Source: Leptolyngbya sp. FACHB-8 (GTDB taxonomy: Bacteria > Cyanobacteriota > Cyanobacteriia > Elainellales > Elainellaceae). Taken from it: a stretch of 37,388 bases of DNA. The notes under the pieces were generated by a model. It had not been told where the DNA came from. It ran no database searches and was given only the letters and a program-made list of their open reading frames with translations. This document shows positions 7,041-17,044 of this stretch, one piece after another (within the stretch, counting starts at the first letter, position 1; each line of letters starts with the position of its first letter). Both the position numbers and the translations under genes were made by a program. The stretch lies in NCBI RefSeq assembly GCF_014695575.1, contig NZ_JACJOO010000082.1, forward strand, positions 1 through 37,388. Reading direction: 5' to 3'.

Positions 7041-7177
7041 GGCTCCCTCTTTCGGTTCCTAGTATTCCTACTCCTGGTAGAAGCGGACACAAGCGTATGT
7101 GAGCAATACTAAAACTGATGAGAGCGCTTATAAATACCACGGGGACGAACCTATAAAGACCCCAGCTATATATACCC

Positions 7178-7209
7178 AAATGCCTGGCCTTACACAAGGT
7201 CAGGCATTT
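7178..7209 (+). terminator. Hairpin downstream of the sigma gene
   Basis: A 14-bp stem (AAATGCCTGGCCTT at 7178-7191 with 7196-7209, one G-T pair) has a four-base loop ACAC. It lies about 140 bp past the sigma stop. The following T run is weak (TTTATA), so termination is plausible but not certain. Confidence 0.45.
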
Positions 7210-7238
7210 ATACATCAAAACATGGACACAGTGTAGTA

Positions 7239-7315
7239 GACCTCCTGCGTGAATCATCGTGCGGTGCAGTCGCGCAACGATTCACGCTTTCAGAAATCGA
7301 TTCATGCAGGAGGTC
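7239..7315. repeat. Family C interspersed element, copy 1
   Basis: The terminal inverted repeats are GACCTCCTGCGTGAATC at the left and the complement GACCTCCTGCATGAATC at the right. Internal CAACGATTCACGC repeats the motif. It is clearly related to 17045-17109. No coding capacity. Confidence 0.6.
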
Positions 7316-7317
7316 GA

Positions 7318-7422
7318 GTGATTGCTGGAGCTTTGTTAGACCTGGCAGTTTTCTGGAATCTTCCCTCGCTGTTGATGGCGATCGCGCTGATAGGAATGCA
7401 GCGATTACCCGGTGATATGTGA
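7318..7422 (+). pseudogene. Short membrane-like frame, possible symporter remnant
   Basis: A 34-residue frame (GTG start) directly abuts repeat element C and reads IAGALLDLAVFWNLPSLLMA, then a few more residues. It recalls the C-terminal helix region of sodium/alanine (AGCS) symporters, but the match is from memory and short. It is too small to function alone. If real, the rest of the gene has been lost. The remainder of 7041-7608 holds only the hairpin, element C and probably the promoter of the next gene. Confidence 0.2.
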
Positions 7423-7608
7423 AAGGGAAGCGATCGGGCGAAAAACCAGCTCAGGAAGTGTCTCCTCCTCGTTCAATTGATTCACGTCAATTGATTAATG
7501 TAGAAAAGTCCAATTCCTGCAAGCAGAATTACAATTTTCAGCGCTGTATTTTATTTTCTGTGAAATTGTTCCCAGAAGAAATGAACCATTCAAAATAAAT
7601 TATCAAAC

Positions 7609-9864
7609 ATGATTCGTTCTATTCACTCAGCTCTCCTGTTAAGTGTATTGGTAATCACCACACTAGAAAATACTCTCAATCCTGCTTATTCTGCACTGGC
7701 TCAAACTCCAGTAGTTGTAGCAACCTGTGATCTCAACCTGCCCATACAAAACCGCCTGGGGATGGCATCAGAGCAGGCTCGTTCTGCGCTTGAGCAATCG
7801 CATTCAGAAGAAGCTCTGCAATCGTTACAAGCAGCATTGGCGATCGCCGCTCAGTTACAAAATCCGCGCCTTCAAGCAGACTTTTTACAGCAATGGTTGT
7901 TAGATGCCAATGAAGGTTATCCCACCACACGATGGCAGCGGTTAACGCAGAACCTTGATCAACAAGCTCAATCGGCTCAACTTCAAGCAACCTTAGGGCA
8001 GTTTTCCCAAACTGCAAATCAACTTACGCCAGCCTATAGCTACGTCAAAACTCGCTCATTAGCCGCGATCGCCCGTTACTCCATCACCTTAGATCCAGGC
8101 GAAAATCAGCAAGCCAGACAAGCACTAGAACAAGCACGTCAGGCGGCAACATCCATTCGTGGTGAAGTTTTTACCGCAAGTGCTTTGATCGATGTTGCAG
8201 AAGCATACGCTCTGATGGACGACACAACATCGGCGCTGGTCGTTCTCACTCAAGTTGGAGGAGCGGTTGAGCAAATTCCACCCAATACATCTGAACCGCT
8301 TAAGTGGTTCATCCTTCAGCGTATGGCAACCACCTACGCTCAAATTGGCTACTTCACAAATGCCCAAGCAATTGCAGACCGTTTGCCCGATCAATACGAA
8401 ATTCAATCAATCGCCTTACGAGGAATTGTTGAAGGAATGATTATCTGGCGAACGGATGGCCATTTCACCCAAGCAGAAGCATCAGCGCAATCAATTCCCG
8501 CTATAACTCAACGGATTCAGGCATTTGAGGCACTGGCGATCGCTTACTACAACATCAATCAACCTGCTAAAGCTGAGCAATGGGTCAGTCAGGCAAGACA
8601 ACTGGCAGAATCGGCAAACGGGCTGCCCAATCCGGAATTTACCTATAGAAATTTGGTCGAAACTTACTTGCAATTGGGACAACGCGACGAAGCTCTGCAA
8701 CTAACACAAACAGCGTTAAGGTCATCGCGGCAAGAGGTAACCAAGTCTGTGCTGGTTGCCTTTAGCCAGGCTGGGCAGCATGATGTGGTTGAATCGTGGC
8801 TGTCCGAACAGTTGAGCTATGTTGAAACGGTTCCGGACTCCTCGGAACAACGCTTTCACTTACAAGATATGCTTCAAGTAGCGATCGCCACTCAGCAGTT
8901 TGAATGGGTTGGCAAAGAATGGAACCGCATTGCCGCCATTGATTACGGTCCTCAAGATGCGCAAGTGGTCGAAATCGCAACCGCTTATGCAGCCACGGGT
9001 CAATACACTCAAGCGGCTCAATGGGCACAACAACTTCCTCTCGACAACCGTCCAGTTTTGCGGGTTCGATTATTAGCGGCGATCGCCCTCAAAGCCCATC
9101 AAGCAGGCCAAACCAGTTGGGCCAATGATTTGCTACAGCAGACGTTACAGAGTGTAGATTCTCTCACCGCAGCCTACCAACGCCAATTTCCCGAAGATTT
9201 GACGGAGGGTCCTCGAGCCAAGCCCAGCGCTCTTACTGCGCTTGCAGTTGTGTATTCGCAAACTGGGCAGAATGACCTGATGCGTCAACTCCTGCAACAG
9301 GTCAGTCAGTTAGATGAGTCGATAATAAACCCGACATTGGGTGGGCCTGTTGATCAGCCGTTTGCTGTATTTATGGATGCGCAACAATATGTCGGCGCTC
9401 TGCAACTCGCGCAAGCTACCCCCAACTCAGACGCTCGCGAATCACGCTTACAGACCAGTGCGACAGCTTTAGTACAGCAAAATCGCTTTGACTTGGCACT
9501 GCCCGTTGTCGATCAACTCGTCGAGCCAAGCCATAAAACTCAGCTATTATTGGCGATCGCTCAACGCTATGGCGATTTACAGCAGGTTAATGCAGCACTC
9601 CCCATTCTCGCTCAAGCATTCCAGTTCGCTCAAACCATTCCTGGCGAGGAATCACAGGTCGATCGGTTTGGGGTAGATGGCTTAACGATTCTCGATAGGA
9701 CCGATGATCGGGGTAGCTTGTTAGAAGCGATCGCGTTGCAATACGCCCAATTTGGGCAGGGCGATCGGGCACGGCAGGTTGCTGATCGGCTTCAGGAGGC
9801 GCGTTTGCGTCAACAGGTTATGCAATCCATTCAATGTGTGATGCGGAGTAACGTTGCTAGGTAA
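7609..9864 (+). CDS. Exported helical-repeat (TPR-like) protein
   Basis: The 751-residue product starts with a signal peptide (MIRSIHSALLLSVLVITTL, probable cleavage after about residue 31 in SALAQ-T). It is then almost wholly alpha-helical with 30-40-residue repeats rich in Ala, Gln and Leu. Recurrent patterns such as ALxxLxQA and YAxxGQxxxAxQ are typical of TPR or SEL1-like solenoids. One Cys lies at each end of the mature protein (VATCDLN; SIQCVM), which could form a disulphide. It probably resides in the periplasm as a binding scaffold. The ATG follows 570 bp without genes, so it likely has its own promoter. Partner unknown. Confidence 0.8.
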   Translation: MIRSIHSALLLSVLVITTLENTLNPAYSALAQTPVVVATCDLNLPIQNRLGMASEQARSALEQSHSEEALQSLQAALAIAAQLQNPRLQADFLQQWLLDANEGYPTTRWQRLTQNLDQQAQSAQLQATLGQFSQTANQLTPAYSYVKTRSLAAIARYSITLDPGENQQARQALEQARQAATSIRGEVFTASALIDVAEAYALMDDTTSALVVLTQVGGAVEQIPPNTSEPLKWFILQRMATTYAQIGYFTNAQAIADRLPDQYEIQSIALRGIVEGMIIWRTDGHFTQAEASAQSIPAITQRIQAFEALAIAYYNINQPAKAEQWVSQARQLAESANGLPNPEFTYRNLVETYLQLGQRDEALQLTQTALRSSRQEVTKSVLVAFSQAGQHDVVESWLSEQLSYVETVPDSSEQRFHLQDMLQVAIATQQFEWVGKEWNRIAAIDYGPQDAQVVEIATAYAATGQYTQAAQWAQQLPLDNRPVLRVRLLAAIALKAHQAGQTSWANDLLQQTLQSVDSLTAAYQRQFPEDLTEGPRAKPSALTALAVVYSQTGQNDLMRQLLQQVSQLDESIINPTLGGPVDQPFAVFMDAQQYVGALQLAQATPNSDARESRLQTSATALVQQNRFDLALPVVDQLVEPSHKTQLLLAIAQRYGDLQQVNAALPILAQAFQFAQTIPGEESQVDRFGVDGLTILDRTDDRGSLLEAIALQYAQFGQGDRARQVADRLQEARLRQQVMQSIQCVMRSNVAR

Positions 9865-9933
9865 CCTGAGGTTATTGCTATCGTCCGTTCAACCTTGGGT
9901 ACTTTAAGGTAGCTTTACCTTTCTGTATTTACG

Positions 9934-10323
9934 ATGGGCCACCTACAACGCATCCAACAGGTCGCTGCTTCCTGGCTTCCTGAGAAAGTAACAACCGCAT
10001 CCAGAAGCGAGCTAACAACCTTCCAACTCCATAGCTACGGTCAGGAGAACAGTGGTCTATCGGGAGCGGAAATCCAACCCATTATGGAATGGGTATCGTT
10101 AAGCATTTACAAGTCTGGCTGTGCTGGAGTATCTCATCTATTTTGGGTGCTGCCTCAAGACGACCTGCGACAGAAGTTGCAACGACTCTACCGAAATGGT
10201 CACATCATTTTGGGGTATCGATGCGGCGATCGCATGGCCCCCCCTCCAAATGGTTTCTATTGGCGGATGGTGACGCAGCACAAATCCACACGGATTTATC
10301 AACTGAAGGTGAAGGATAACTGA
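9934..10323 (+). CDS. Hypothetical protein, 129 residues
   Basis: An open frame of 129 codons follows the exported repeat protein by 69 bp in the same direction. The product has no signal peptide or membrane segment. The second half (about 50-129) is the more protein-like: WVSLSIYKSGCAGVSHLFWV, then DDLRQKLQRLYRNGHIILGY, then YWRMVTQHKSTRIYQLKVKD. I do not recognise a family. The N terminus could be shorter, for example at the Met near residue 51. The ribosome site is weak. Confidence 0.45.
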   Translation: MGHLQRIQQVAASWLPEKVTTASRSELTTFQLHSYGQENSGLSGAEIQPIMEWVSLSIYKSGCAGVSHLFWVLPQDDLRQKLQRLYRNGHIILGYRCGDRMAPPPNGFYWRMVTQHKSTRIYQLKVKDN

Positions 10324-10505
10324 CCCAGACCCCCAGTAGATCGAGCCGTGATACTGCCTGAACAACACGTAAAATAGACCTCTTCCCTGTCCTGTAGGCT
10401 TCACAGTGCGAGGAGGAAAAGACTTGTGGCATTTCAATGCTGACCTATAACGCGTCGCCCACCGAGCTGGGACCAGAGGTGATAGCCTTTATAAGGACGC
10501 ACTGG

Positions 10506-11039
10506 TCAAGTAAGCACGCTCTCATAGCAGGCGTAGGTTGCCTCCCCAAAACACACAAACCGTACCTGCTGGATGGTTACATCTTGGTTCAAGAACTCTT
10601 TGACCTCGTGAACGGCGATTTGAGTTGCCTGCTCCAGTGGAAAACCATAGACGCCTGTGCTGATAGCTGGAAAGGCAATGGTCTGGATCGAATGCTTCAC
10701 AGCCAGATCAAGACTGCTGCGATAGCAACGGGCTAATAACTCAGCTTCGTGATACTTCCCTCCATGCCAGATAGGGCCGACGGTATGGATGACCCAGTTG
10801 GCCAAAAGGTTATACCCTTTGGTAATTTTTGCTTGCCCTGTTTGGCAACCTCCTAATTTCCGGCATTCCTCTAACAATTGAGGCCCAGCAGCGCGGTGAA
10901 TGGCTCCATCTACTCCGCCACCCCCTAACAGTGATTCATTGGCAGCATTGACGATCGCATCTACATCCTGCCGTGTAATGTCCCCTTGAATAATTGCAAC
11001 TCGCTGTTGCCATCCTGCTGTTGAAATGTCGGAAGCCAT
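10506..11039 (-). CDS. Macrodomain protein (ADP-ribose/O-acetyl-ADP-ribose hydrolase type)
   Basis: The 177-residue product is a complete macrodomain. It has [20 protein letters not shown] (about 17-36) with the ADP-ribose-binding Asp and Asn, then the glycine-rich [16 protein letters not shown] loop. [13 protein letters not shown] forms the phosphate-binding loop near residue 123-135. This matches the MacroD/YmdB class, which removes ADP-ribose from acidic residues or hydrolyses O-acetyl-ADP-ribose in the cytosol. Its neighbours are unrelated, so it is probably a stand-alone gene. The start at 11039 fits the family, though no strong ribosome site precedes it. Confidence 0.93.
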   Translation of the reverse strand: MASDISTAGWQQRVAIIQGDITRQDVDAIVNAANESLLGGGGVDGAIHRAAGPQLLEECRKLGGCQTGQAKITKGYNLLANWVIHTVGPIWHGGKYHEAELLARCYRSSLDLAVKHSIQTIAFPAISTGVYGFPLEQATQIAVHEVKEFLNQDVTIQQVRFVCFGEATYACYESVLT

Positions 11040-11229
11040 TTGGTTATGGATTTGAGCTAAGCGGTTTAGACGGGCTAAAATATGCCCCTAGTCAAGCATC
11101 CGGGCTATGTGCCCACTGTTAAAACGTTAACTATTAAGCGTATAGGGAGAGCAGCCTGCTAAAGTTATGACGATTCCGCTCCTAAAATAGTCTGTTTTTT
11201 AGGCATGTACAAGCTTAGGAGGTTATTTA

Positions 11230-11282
11230 CCCAGGATGTTGGTGTTTTGCCCGCTTCGCGGGCAAAACACCAACATCCTGGG
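11230..11282. repeat. Perfect palindrome, 25-bp arms, TTC loop
   Basis: The arms 11230-11254 and 11258-11282 pair perfectly around TTC. The apex GCCCGC-TTC-GCGGGC reads as a GAA loop on the other strand. It sits between the macrodomain and SDR genes, about 80 bp beyond the SDR stop codon. Confidence 0.85.
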
Positions 11283-11361
11283 GGTAATTTCATTGCTGGA
11301 AATCTCCTTAGAAGAGGCTGGAGGTAATTTTGAGATGTGATACTCGGCAACTTCCTTACCC

Positions 11362-12081
11362 TTACCACGGCACAGGTTGACCATCTCGGAAGAAACCACC
11401 GGTTGGTCCATTGTCAGCTAGCATGACAGCCCAAACGACGCTGGCGGCCCCATCTTCTACAGGTCGCCCACCTGCGCCTCCCATATCGGTTGCCACCCAT
11501 CCAGGACAGATGGCATTGACTAAAATTCCTGCGCTCTTCAGTTCAGCTGCCAGGGAACGTGTAAAAGCATTTAATGCAGCTTTGGAGACGCTATAGGCAG
11601 GAGTGCCGTTGTCCATACTGGCGATCGAGCCGGCTCCGCTCGAAACATTAACAATCCGACCGTGTTGGCTACGCCGTAGTAAGGGGACAAATGCTTTACA
11701 CATTCGCCACGGCCCCAGCATATTGGTGTTGATCGCTTCCTGCACCGTGTCTAAGTCTGCTGTGCTGGGCTGTTGCCAAGTATCGTAGAGAATGCCTGCA
11801 TTATTAATCAAAATATCTAAATGTCCATACTCTTGCTCCACTTGAGCAGCCAGCCGAGTCATACTCTCTGGATCGGTGACATCGAGTTGGCGTGGAAAAA
11901 CGGGTAACCCTGCGCTGATGAGCGGTATGGCTGCGGCTTCGCCTTTTTGTAAATCCCGTGCTCCAAGGATGACGGTTATCCCCTTTTGAGCAAGTTGCCG
12001 CACCACTTCCAATCCAATTCCACGATTTGCTCCTGTAACAATGGCAATTTGTTCTGGTTGCATTATGGGCGATCGCTCCAT
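11362..12081 (-). CDS. Short-chain dehydrogenase/reductase (carbonyl reductase-like)
   Basis: The 239-residue product is a classical SDR. It has the NAD(P)-binding TGANRGIG at about 16-23, NNAG at about 91-94, catalytic Ser in VNVSSGAG and the Tyr-x3-Lys pair in AYSVSKAALNAF. Arg43 after the second strand (GARD) favours NADPH. The C-terminal GGFFRDGQPVPW resembles cyanobacterial carbonyl-reductase-like SDRs. The natural substrate cannot be read. A second possible start is the Met at residue 7 (12063). It is full length and appears monocistronic. Confidence 0.93.
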   Translation of the reverse strand: MERSPIMQPEQIAIVTGANRGIGLEVVRQLAQKGITVILGARDLQKGEAAAIPLISAGLPVFPRQLDVTDPESMTRLAAQVEQEYGHLDILINNAGILYDTWQQPSTADLDTVQEAINTNMLGPWRMCKAFVPLLRRSQHGRIVNVSSGAGSIASMDNGTPAYSVSKAALNAFTRSLAAELKSAGILVNAICPGWVATDMGGAGGRPVEDGAASVVWAVMLADNGPTGGFFRDGQPVPW

Positions 12082-12225
12082 TTACAATCGGGAGGGCAGG
12101 GTTTTAGGTGCCCGTTAGTTAGACAAAATACTTAACTGTCTCAGCATTCCCACAGGCGCTGGCTCCTTTCCCACAGGCTGCTATCCTGCTGTTATATGGC
12201 AAACAAGACCATGAAAAAGGAAGCG

Positions 12226-12453
12226 CTACAGTTCCTCATGTTTGGCGATCGCATCCTCTGACACGGTGGACATCTCGGCCAGAGAATGTTGAATGCTTCC
12301 TTCCCCATACCCCAGGTCATACAGGCTTGCTTGCTCGGGATCGGTTTCGGGGGGGCACTTGGAATAGCCCATGAGTGCATCCGCCTTGCCACGACTAAAC
12401 CAATCTTCCTCGGCAATTTGCTTGGGGACATCTTTTGAGTCATCAGCAAACAT
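12226..12453 (-). CDS. Small conserved acidic protein, function unknown
   Basis: The 75-residue hydrophilic product starts at an ATG with AGGAGA eight bases ahead. The segments EEDWFSRGKADALMGYSKCPPE and DPEQASLYDLGYGEGSIQ resemble a small cyanobacterial family I have seen as hypothetical (pattern DWFxxGKADA, PPExDPxxASLYDLGYxEG). No signal peptide or membrane segment. A longer frame overlapping it in another phase is a shadow. It is a single gene between the SDR and a MITE. Confidence 0.7.
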   Translation of the reverse strand: MFADDSKDVPKQIAEEDWFSRGKADALMGYSKCPPETDPEQASLYDLGYGEGSIQHSLAEMSTVSEDAIAKHEEL

Positions 12454-12593
12454 ATTTACAATTTCTCCTAAATAGAATCATGCTTTGCAACAGTTGTCTC
12501 ACAGTGTAGTCATACTGGGCTAAAACACAGCCATCCTGCGGTAGAGATAGAGCCTCTAAAGTGGTAGAAGAGGTGTTTATATGCCTAATATTT

Positions 12594-12679
12594 CAGGACT
12601 TACGCATTGTTGTGAGTGGGTGCTCCGCACCCCACTCACAACAACATGCACTACAGGTAGCGGACTTGTGTAAGTCCTG
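12594..12679. mobile_element. MITE-like element E with 5-bp target duplication
   Basis: The ends CAGGACTTACGCA and (complement) CAGGACTTACACA form a 13-bp terminal inverted repeat with one mismatch. TATTT flanks both sides (12589-12593 and 12680-12684). The interior is a palindrome with apex GTGC-TCC-GCAC, arms about 18 bp with one bulged base (12606-12643). No coding capacity. It lies in the 358-bp gap between the small protein and the kinase gene; I see nothing else there. Confidence 0.7.
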
Positions 12680-12811
12680 TATTTGTAAGCTACTGAACCA
12701 AATCGCCAGTGTTGAGGCCATAACTTTAACTAGCCCAGTTCTCCTAGCTTGTATTGAGGGGGATGGTTTACGCACTCTCATTCTGTGAGCTTCACATCGA
12801 TTTGGGGTGAG

Positions 12812-14107
12812 CTACTTAATAAGTTTTTGACTGAGAGGAATTCGAATTGAAAACTCAGTACCTTCTCCCGGTTGAGATCGGCACTCTAAAACCCCCTGAT
12901 GACGCTCAACGACCACTTGGTAGCTGATGGCCAACCCCATACCAGTGCCAACACCAACACACTTCGTCGTAAAAAACGGATCAAAAATTTGTTGTGCTAT
13001 ATCCGCTGTCATGCCCGGACCATTATCGGCAATCTGAATACTGATATATTGATCATCTGTAATACTTGTGGAGATCTGAATAGTTGGAACAGTCTGTTTT
13101 TGATTTTCTTCTAATAATGCATCAATCGCATTATTCAAAATATTCATAAATACTTGGTTAAGCTGGCCCGCATAGCATTCCACAAGGGGGAGGTCTCCAT
13201 AATTTTTGATAACTTCAATATCAGAATCATGGGAGTTAGCTTTTAACCGATGCCCTAAAATTGTCAAAGTGCTATCTATCCCCTGGTGAATATCTACTTT
13301 TTTCAGGCCTGCTTCGTCTAAACGCGAGAAAATACGTAAAGATAGAACAATTTCCCGAATACGTTCTATCCCCACTTTCATAGAAGTCAGCAATTTAGGA
13401 AAGTCATTTAACATAAATTCCAAATCGGCTTCTTCGATTTTGGCTTGAATTTCACAATCAGTAGTCGGAAACTTTTGTTGATAAAGTTGTAATAATTCAA
13501 TTAGCACTTGAGTATATTGATGAGTATGGTCTAGATTGCCATAAATAAAGTTGACTGGATTATTAATTTCATGGGCAACTCCGGCAACAAGCAGCCCCAG
13601 ACTTGACATTTTCTCAGCTTGAATAAGCTGCGTCTGAGTTTGTCTTAAATTGAGTAGAGTTTCTTTTAATTTTGTCTCTGCTTGTCGTCGTTCCTCGATC
13701 TCAGTTATCAATGCTTGTTGTGTGTTTTTAAGCGTCAAATGAATATTGATACGAGCTAAAACTTCTTCAATTTCTATTGGTTTTGTAATGTAGTCAACTG
13801 CTCCCATTTGTAGTCCTGCAAGCTTATTGACAGAATCTGAAAGCGCCGTCATAAAGATAACAGGAATATTTTTGCTGTTCTCATCAGCTTTGAGGCGACG
13901 GCAGGTTTCAAATCCATCAATTCCAGGCATCATTACATCCAACAAGATCAAATCTGGCTGGATAAAAGGTAGCTTTTCAAGAGCTATTTCACCACTTTTA
14001 GCGACAGAAACCTCGAACCCTGCAGTATTAAGAACGTCCAGCAAGATTTTGATGTTATTAGGAGTATCATCGACTATTAATATGGAATTTGAGGTTGTCA
14101 TATTCAT
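12812..14107 (-). CDS. Response-regulator/histidine-kinase hybrid (REC-HisKA-HATPase)
   Basis: The 431-residue cytosolic protein has an N-terminal receiver (D13-D14, phospho-acceptor Asp57 in [10 protein letters not shown], Thr/Lys switch residues FMTAL and TKP). A coiled coil follows at about 125-165, then the phospho-accepting His near 179 in GVAHEINNP, the N box [12 protein letters not shown] and the G boxes DNGPGM and GTGMGLAIS. This order is common in cyanobacteria, where a receiver controls its attached kinase. The start overlaps the stop of the preceding kinase gene by four bases (ATGA), so the two are co-translated and probably form one phosphorelay. The output is not encoded nearby. 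Confidence 0.95.
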   Translation of the reverse strand: MNMTTSNSILIVDDTPNNIKILLDVLNTAGFEVSVAKSGEIALEKLPFIQPDLILLDVMMPGIDGFETCRRLKADENSKNIPVIFMTALSDSVNKLAGLQMGAVDYITKPIEIEEVLARINIHLTLKNTQQALITEIEERRQAETKLKETLLNLRQTQTQLIQAEKMSSLGLLVAGVAHEINNPVNFIYGNLDHTHQYTQVLIELLQLYQQKFPTTDCEIQAKIEEADLEFMLNDFPKLLTSMKVGIERIREIVLSLRIFSRLDEAGLKKVDIHQGIDSTLTILGHRLKANSHDSDIEVIKNYGDLPLVECYAGQLNQVFMNILNNAIDALLEENQKQTVPTIQISTSITDDQYISIQIADNGPGMTADIAQQIFDPFFTTKCVGVGTGMGLAISYQVVVERHQGVLECRSQPGEGTEFSIRIPLSQKLIK

Positions 14108-16578
14108 TGTTCTAAACTGTCATGGGCCAGATTGGTCTGCATCAATTGGGCGATCGCATCAATCTCAAATTCATCTGCAAGGGCTAAAACTTTACTGGCA
14201 AAAGCACTATATTTGGGATTCATTTGCTTCAGTCGTTGAGCCTCTGCTTGAATAGTGACGACCCGACATCGTTGTACTGCTTCATAAAGGTCTTCGAGTT
14301 CGGCGGCCAGCGGAATGATGAGTTCTGCTTCGGAGGGTTGCTCTGTTACTATCTCAGAAATCTGATCGACGGGCTGATAAATCCATTGCAGATGGAGCAG
14401 TTGTTGGAGTTGTCCGAGTAATTCATCGGCCTGTACGGGTTTGGGCAGGAAATGATTACAGCCTGCATTGATAGCTTCCTGACGATTGAAATCAAAAACA
14501 CTGGCAGATGATGCAATGATGATTGTATTTTGCAATTCAGTACATTGGCGTAGGTGTCTCACCATGGCGAATCCATCCATAATGGGCATCGCCAAATCTG
14601 CAATGATTAAATCGGGGTGAATTTGGGTGGCGATCGCCAAACCCTCCTGACCATGGGTTGCCTCAAAAACTTCAAATCCAATTGGCTCCAACAAATGTCG
14701 GATTACCGAGCGATTCTCCCACCGATCATCCACGACTAATATCTTCTGCGCCTTGCCTTCAAATCCCGTAATCTCTCCAAACTGTGTTGTTCTAGACGTA
14801 TTTCTCCATTCCTGCGCTTCGGGTAACACGACCTCAAACCAGAAAGTGCTACCTTTTCCAGGCTCGCTCTGCACTTCGATAGTGCTTTCCATCAGGGTTA
14901 CGATTTTTTTGCTAATCGCTAATCCCAACCCTGTTCCCTCACTTTGCTTTGCAGAACTTCCAACCTGCTCAAATGGCAAAAAGATCCTTTCTAGCTGTTC
15001 AGGGGACATTCCTACCCCTGTATCTTTGACTTGGAAGCGGATTTTGAGTGGTTTTCGAGGATAATCTTCAGCTTCTTGCCAAGTCGCTTCATTAATCCCA
15101 TGCTCAACTTTGACGGTAAAGCTGACCTCCCCTTGGTCCGTGAATTTAATTGCATTACTCAACAAATTAATCAAAACTTGACGCAACCGTTTCTCATCCG
15201 CATGGATTCCATCGGGGAGGTGAATATCAGGCTGATAGGAAAATGTAATGCCCTTTTGTTCTGCCTTGATCCGACAAATCTCAATCACCCCTTCCAGAAA
15301 AGATGGGAAATGAAAATCCTTTGGAAAAAGCTCCATTTTTCTGGCTTCGATTTTGGAGAGATCAAGAATATCGTTGATTAATACCAATAAATAGGAGCCG
15401 CATTGGTAGATGGTTTCAATCGCTTTTTGCTCTGCATTGTTGGAGTTCTTAGCCCGAAGAATTTGAGCATAGCCGAGGATACCGTTGAGCGGGGTACGAA
15501 GCTCATGGCTCATATTGGCCAAAAAATCACTCTTAGCCTGATTCGCGCGATCGGCAAGGAGTTTAGCCTCCCTTAACTCCGTAGTGCGTTCTTCGACTCG
15601 AAGCTCTAGTTCATCGTTGGCCTGCCTCAATTTAATATTGGCTCTGCGGTTTTCTGCGAGTACGGTGCAGAGAATTAGAGTTGTGACGGAAAGAACACAA
15701 ATAAAAGATTGTAAAAGACTCAGGGATTGTGTGACAGATTCTCTAGCAAAAGAGCCAAATCCACGGGCAGTCCCAAACGTTGAAATAATAGAGACGATTA
15801 GTACCAGAAGAGTTGATTCCCGTTGTTCAAACCGAAAGGCCGCCCAAATTAGGAGGGGAATCATCATATATTCGATTGGATAGCCCCCCCAAAATGCAAC
15901 TCGGCTCACAGAAACGGATAGAAGTAACAGAAAGGTAAACTCAATCAGCTTCTGTTTTTGGCTGCGAGATACGTTAGTAAACGTTGCGGCATAAGCTGCC
16001 TTAAAACTTCCCCATGGTTTGAAAGAATAGAACCAGGACAAACCAACGGGGGTAACAATCAGCATTCCGGCGAACACAGCCATATACCAGGTTCGCCAAG
16101 TAAACAGAAAATCTGCCCACGGCGTAATTCCGTAAAAACATAATGCTCCCGTAGCAATGGTAGAACTCAGTACTGGGTTCACCATCAACAACACAACAAA
16201 TCGGAAAATGTCGTGCGATCGCTCTAGAGGGTTCTGCCGTCTAATAAACTGGCGAAGCAAAAATGCCGTTACCAAGGCATCAGAGAGATCGGCTGTGGCA
16301 ATGACCGCGCTCAACAGAGGATTATCTGGATAGAACAGCAAATAATTGCAAAGCCAATCTATCAGCAACAAAGCAGGCCAAATACGATAACCCAACAGTA
16401 AAACTGCAATCAGAAAAACACCTGAAGACGGCCAGAGTGCTGTGTAAGCCCCTTGATAGGACAGAATTCCACCCAATTTAACCAGGCCATAATGAATTGG
16501 ACCGAGAGCCAGGGCTACAAGAAAAACAGTCCAGTTCAAAACAGGTGGAAACTTTCTGCGTGGAATGCTCTGTTGCAT
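14104..16578 (-). CDS. MASE1 membrane-sensor hybrid histidine kinase
   Basis: The 824-residue product has about eight membrane helices over residues 15-315 of MASE1 type ([21 protein letters not shown] is its hallmark). A coiled coil follows at about 318-350, then HisKA with His near 358 ([14 protein letters not shown]). HATPase has N box NLLSNAIKF near 473 and G boxes DTGVGM and [13 protein letters not shown]-terminal receiver has Asp near 661 ([13 protein letters not shown]). The last 100 residues are helical and lack a His, so they are not an Hpt domain. MASE1 ligands are unknown. It is first in a two-gene operon with the REC-kinase gene; an Hpt protein and final regulator must lie elsewhere. 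Confidence 0.95.
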   Translation of the reverse strand: MQQSIPRRKFPPVLNWTVFLVALALGPIHYGLVKLGGILSYQGAYTALWPSSGVFLIAVLLLGYRIWPALLLIDWLCNYLLFYPDNPLLSAVIATADLSDALVTAFLLRQFIRRQNPLERSHDIFRFVVLLMVNPVLSSTIATGALCFYGITPWADFLFTWRTWYMAVFAGMLIVTPVGLSWFYSFKPWGSFKAAYAATFTNVSRSQKQKLIEFTFLLLLSVSVSRVAFWGGYPIEYMMIPLLIWAAFRFEQRESTLLVLIVSIISTFGTARGFGSFARESVTQSLSLLQSFICVLSVTTLILCTVLAENRRANIKLRQANDELELRVEERTTELREAKLLADRANQAKSDFLANMSHELRTPLNGILGYAQILRAKNSNNAEQKAIETIYQCGSYLLVLINDILDLSKIEARKMELFPKDFHFPSFLEGVIEICRIKAEQKGITFSYQPDIHLPDGIHADEKRLRQVLINLLSNAIKFTDQGEVSFTVKVEHGINEATWQEAEDYPRKPLKIRFQVKDTGVGMSPEQLERIFLPFEQVGSSAKQSEGTGLGLAISKKIVTLMESTIEVQSEPGKGSTFWFEVVLPEAQEWRNTSRTTQFGEITGFEGKAQKILVVDDRWENRSVIRHLLEPIGFEVFEATHGQEGLAIATQIHPDLIIADLAMPIMDGFAMVRHLRQCTELQNTIIIASSASVFDFNRQEAINAGCNHFLPKPVQADELLGQLQQLLHLQWIYQPVDQISEIVTEQPSEAELIIPLAAELEDLYEAVQRCRVVTIQAEAQRLKQMNPKYSAFASKVLALADEFEIDAIAQLMQTNLAHDSLEQ

Positions 16579-16859
16579 AACTCTCTTCTGGATAAGGTCT
16601 TCTGGTCACCAAGTAGGAACCCATACTGGAAGCAACGAAATCTATTGAACATGATTTCGTTATCTAAGCCTCGGAGGAGTAGTGGGCATCCGAGAATACT
16701 CAGAGTATGCCCCCAAGCTACCCATTGTTAACGTAATTTTACTTAATCAAAATCTATTTATATAGCAATATGCCTGTGCTTTAAGTGCCCCATCCCAACG
16801 TACTTAATCAACGCCCACAGCGCTATATGTATATCTTGTACCGACTTGAGCATTAGAAA

Positions 16860-16937
16860 ACCTGAGTTCGGGTTAAGGGCCTTTTCGAGTGCCGCGCAAC
16901 GCGCGGCACTCGAAAAGGCCCTTAACCCGAACTGAGG
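16860..16937. mobile_element. MITE-like family A, copy 3, near-perfect palindrome
   Basis: The element is one continuous palindrome, extending to 39-bp arms (16859-16897 and 16901-16939) with one mismatch and loop AAC. The ends are ACCTGAGTTCGGG and CCCGAACTGAGGT. TTAGAAA flanks it on both sides (16853-16859 and 16938-16944), a likely 7-bp target duplication. The centre matches the hairpin at 2609-2643. Confidence 0.7.
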
Positions 16938-16958
16938 TTAGAAAGAGTTATAGGGCAC

Positions 16959-16983
16959 AAAAAAGGGTGGGAATCTCCCCCCC
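16959..16983 (-). terminator. Terminator of the NRPS transcript
   Basis: GGGTGGG (16965-16971) pairs with the C run (16977-16983). On the minus strand it is followed by TTTTTT (complement of 16959-16964). It lies about 170 bp beyond the NRPS stop codon. Confidence 0.6.
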
Positions 16984-17044
16984 TTTTCTAATCAAAAAAT
17001 TCCGAGAAAGTTGATTTTTCTGGCATCTGTATGCGCAAAGAAGA

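Noticed and set aside
10437-10736. Plus-strand frame of 99 codons
   Set aside because: Most of it is antisense to the macrodomain gene, which has clear motifs.
11230-11282. Palindromes considered as ordinary Rho-independent terminators
   Set aside because: Stems are far longer than typical, loops are three bases, and T runs do not follow most of them on either strand.
14104-14400. C-terminal tail of the MASE1 kinase considered as an Hpt domain
   Set aside because: The helical segment contains no suitable His residue.
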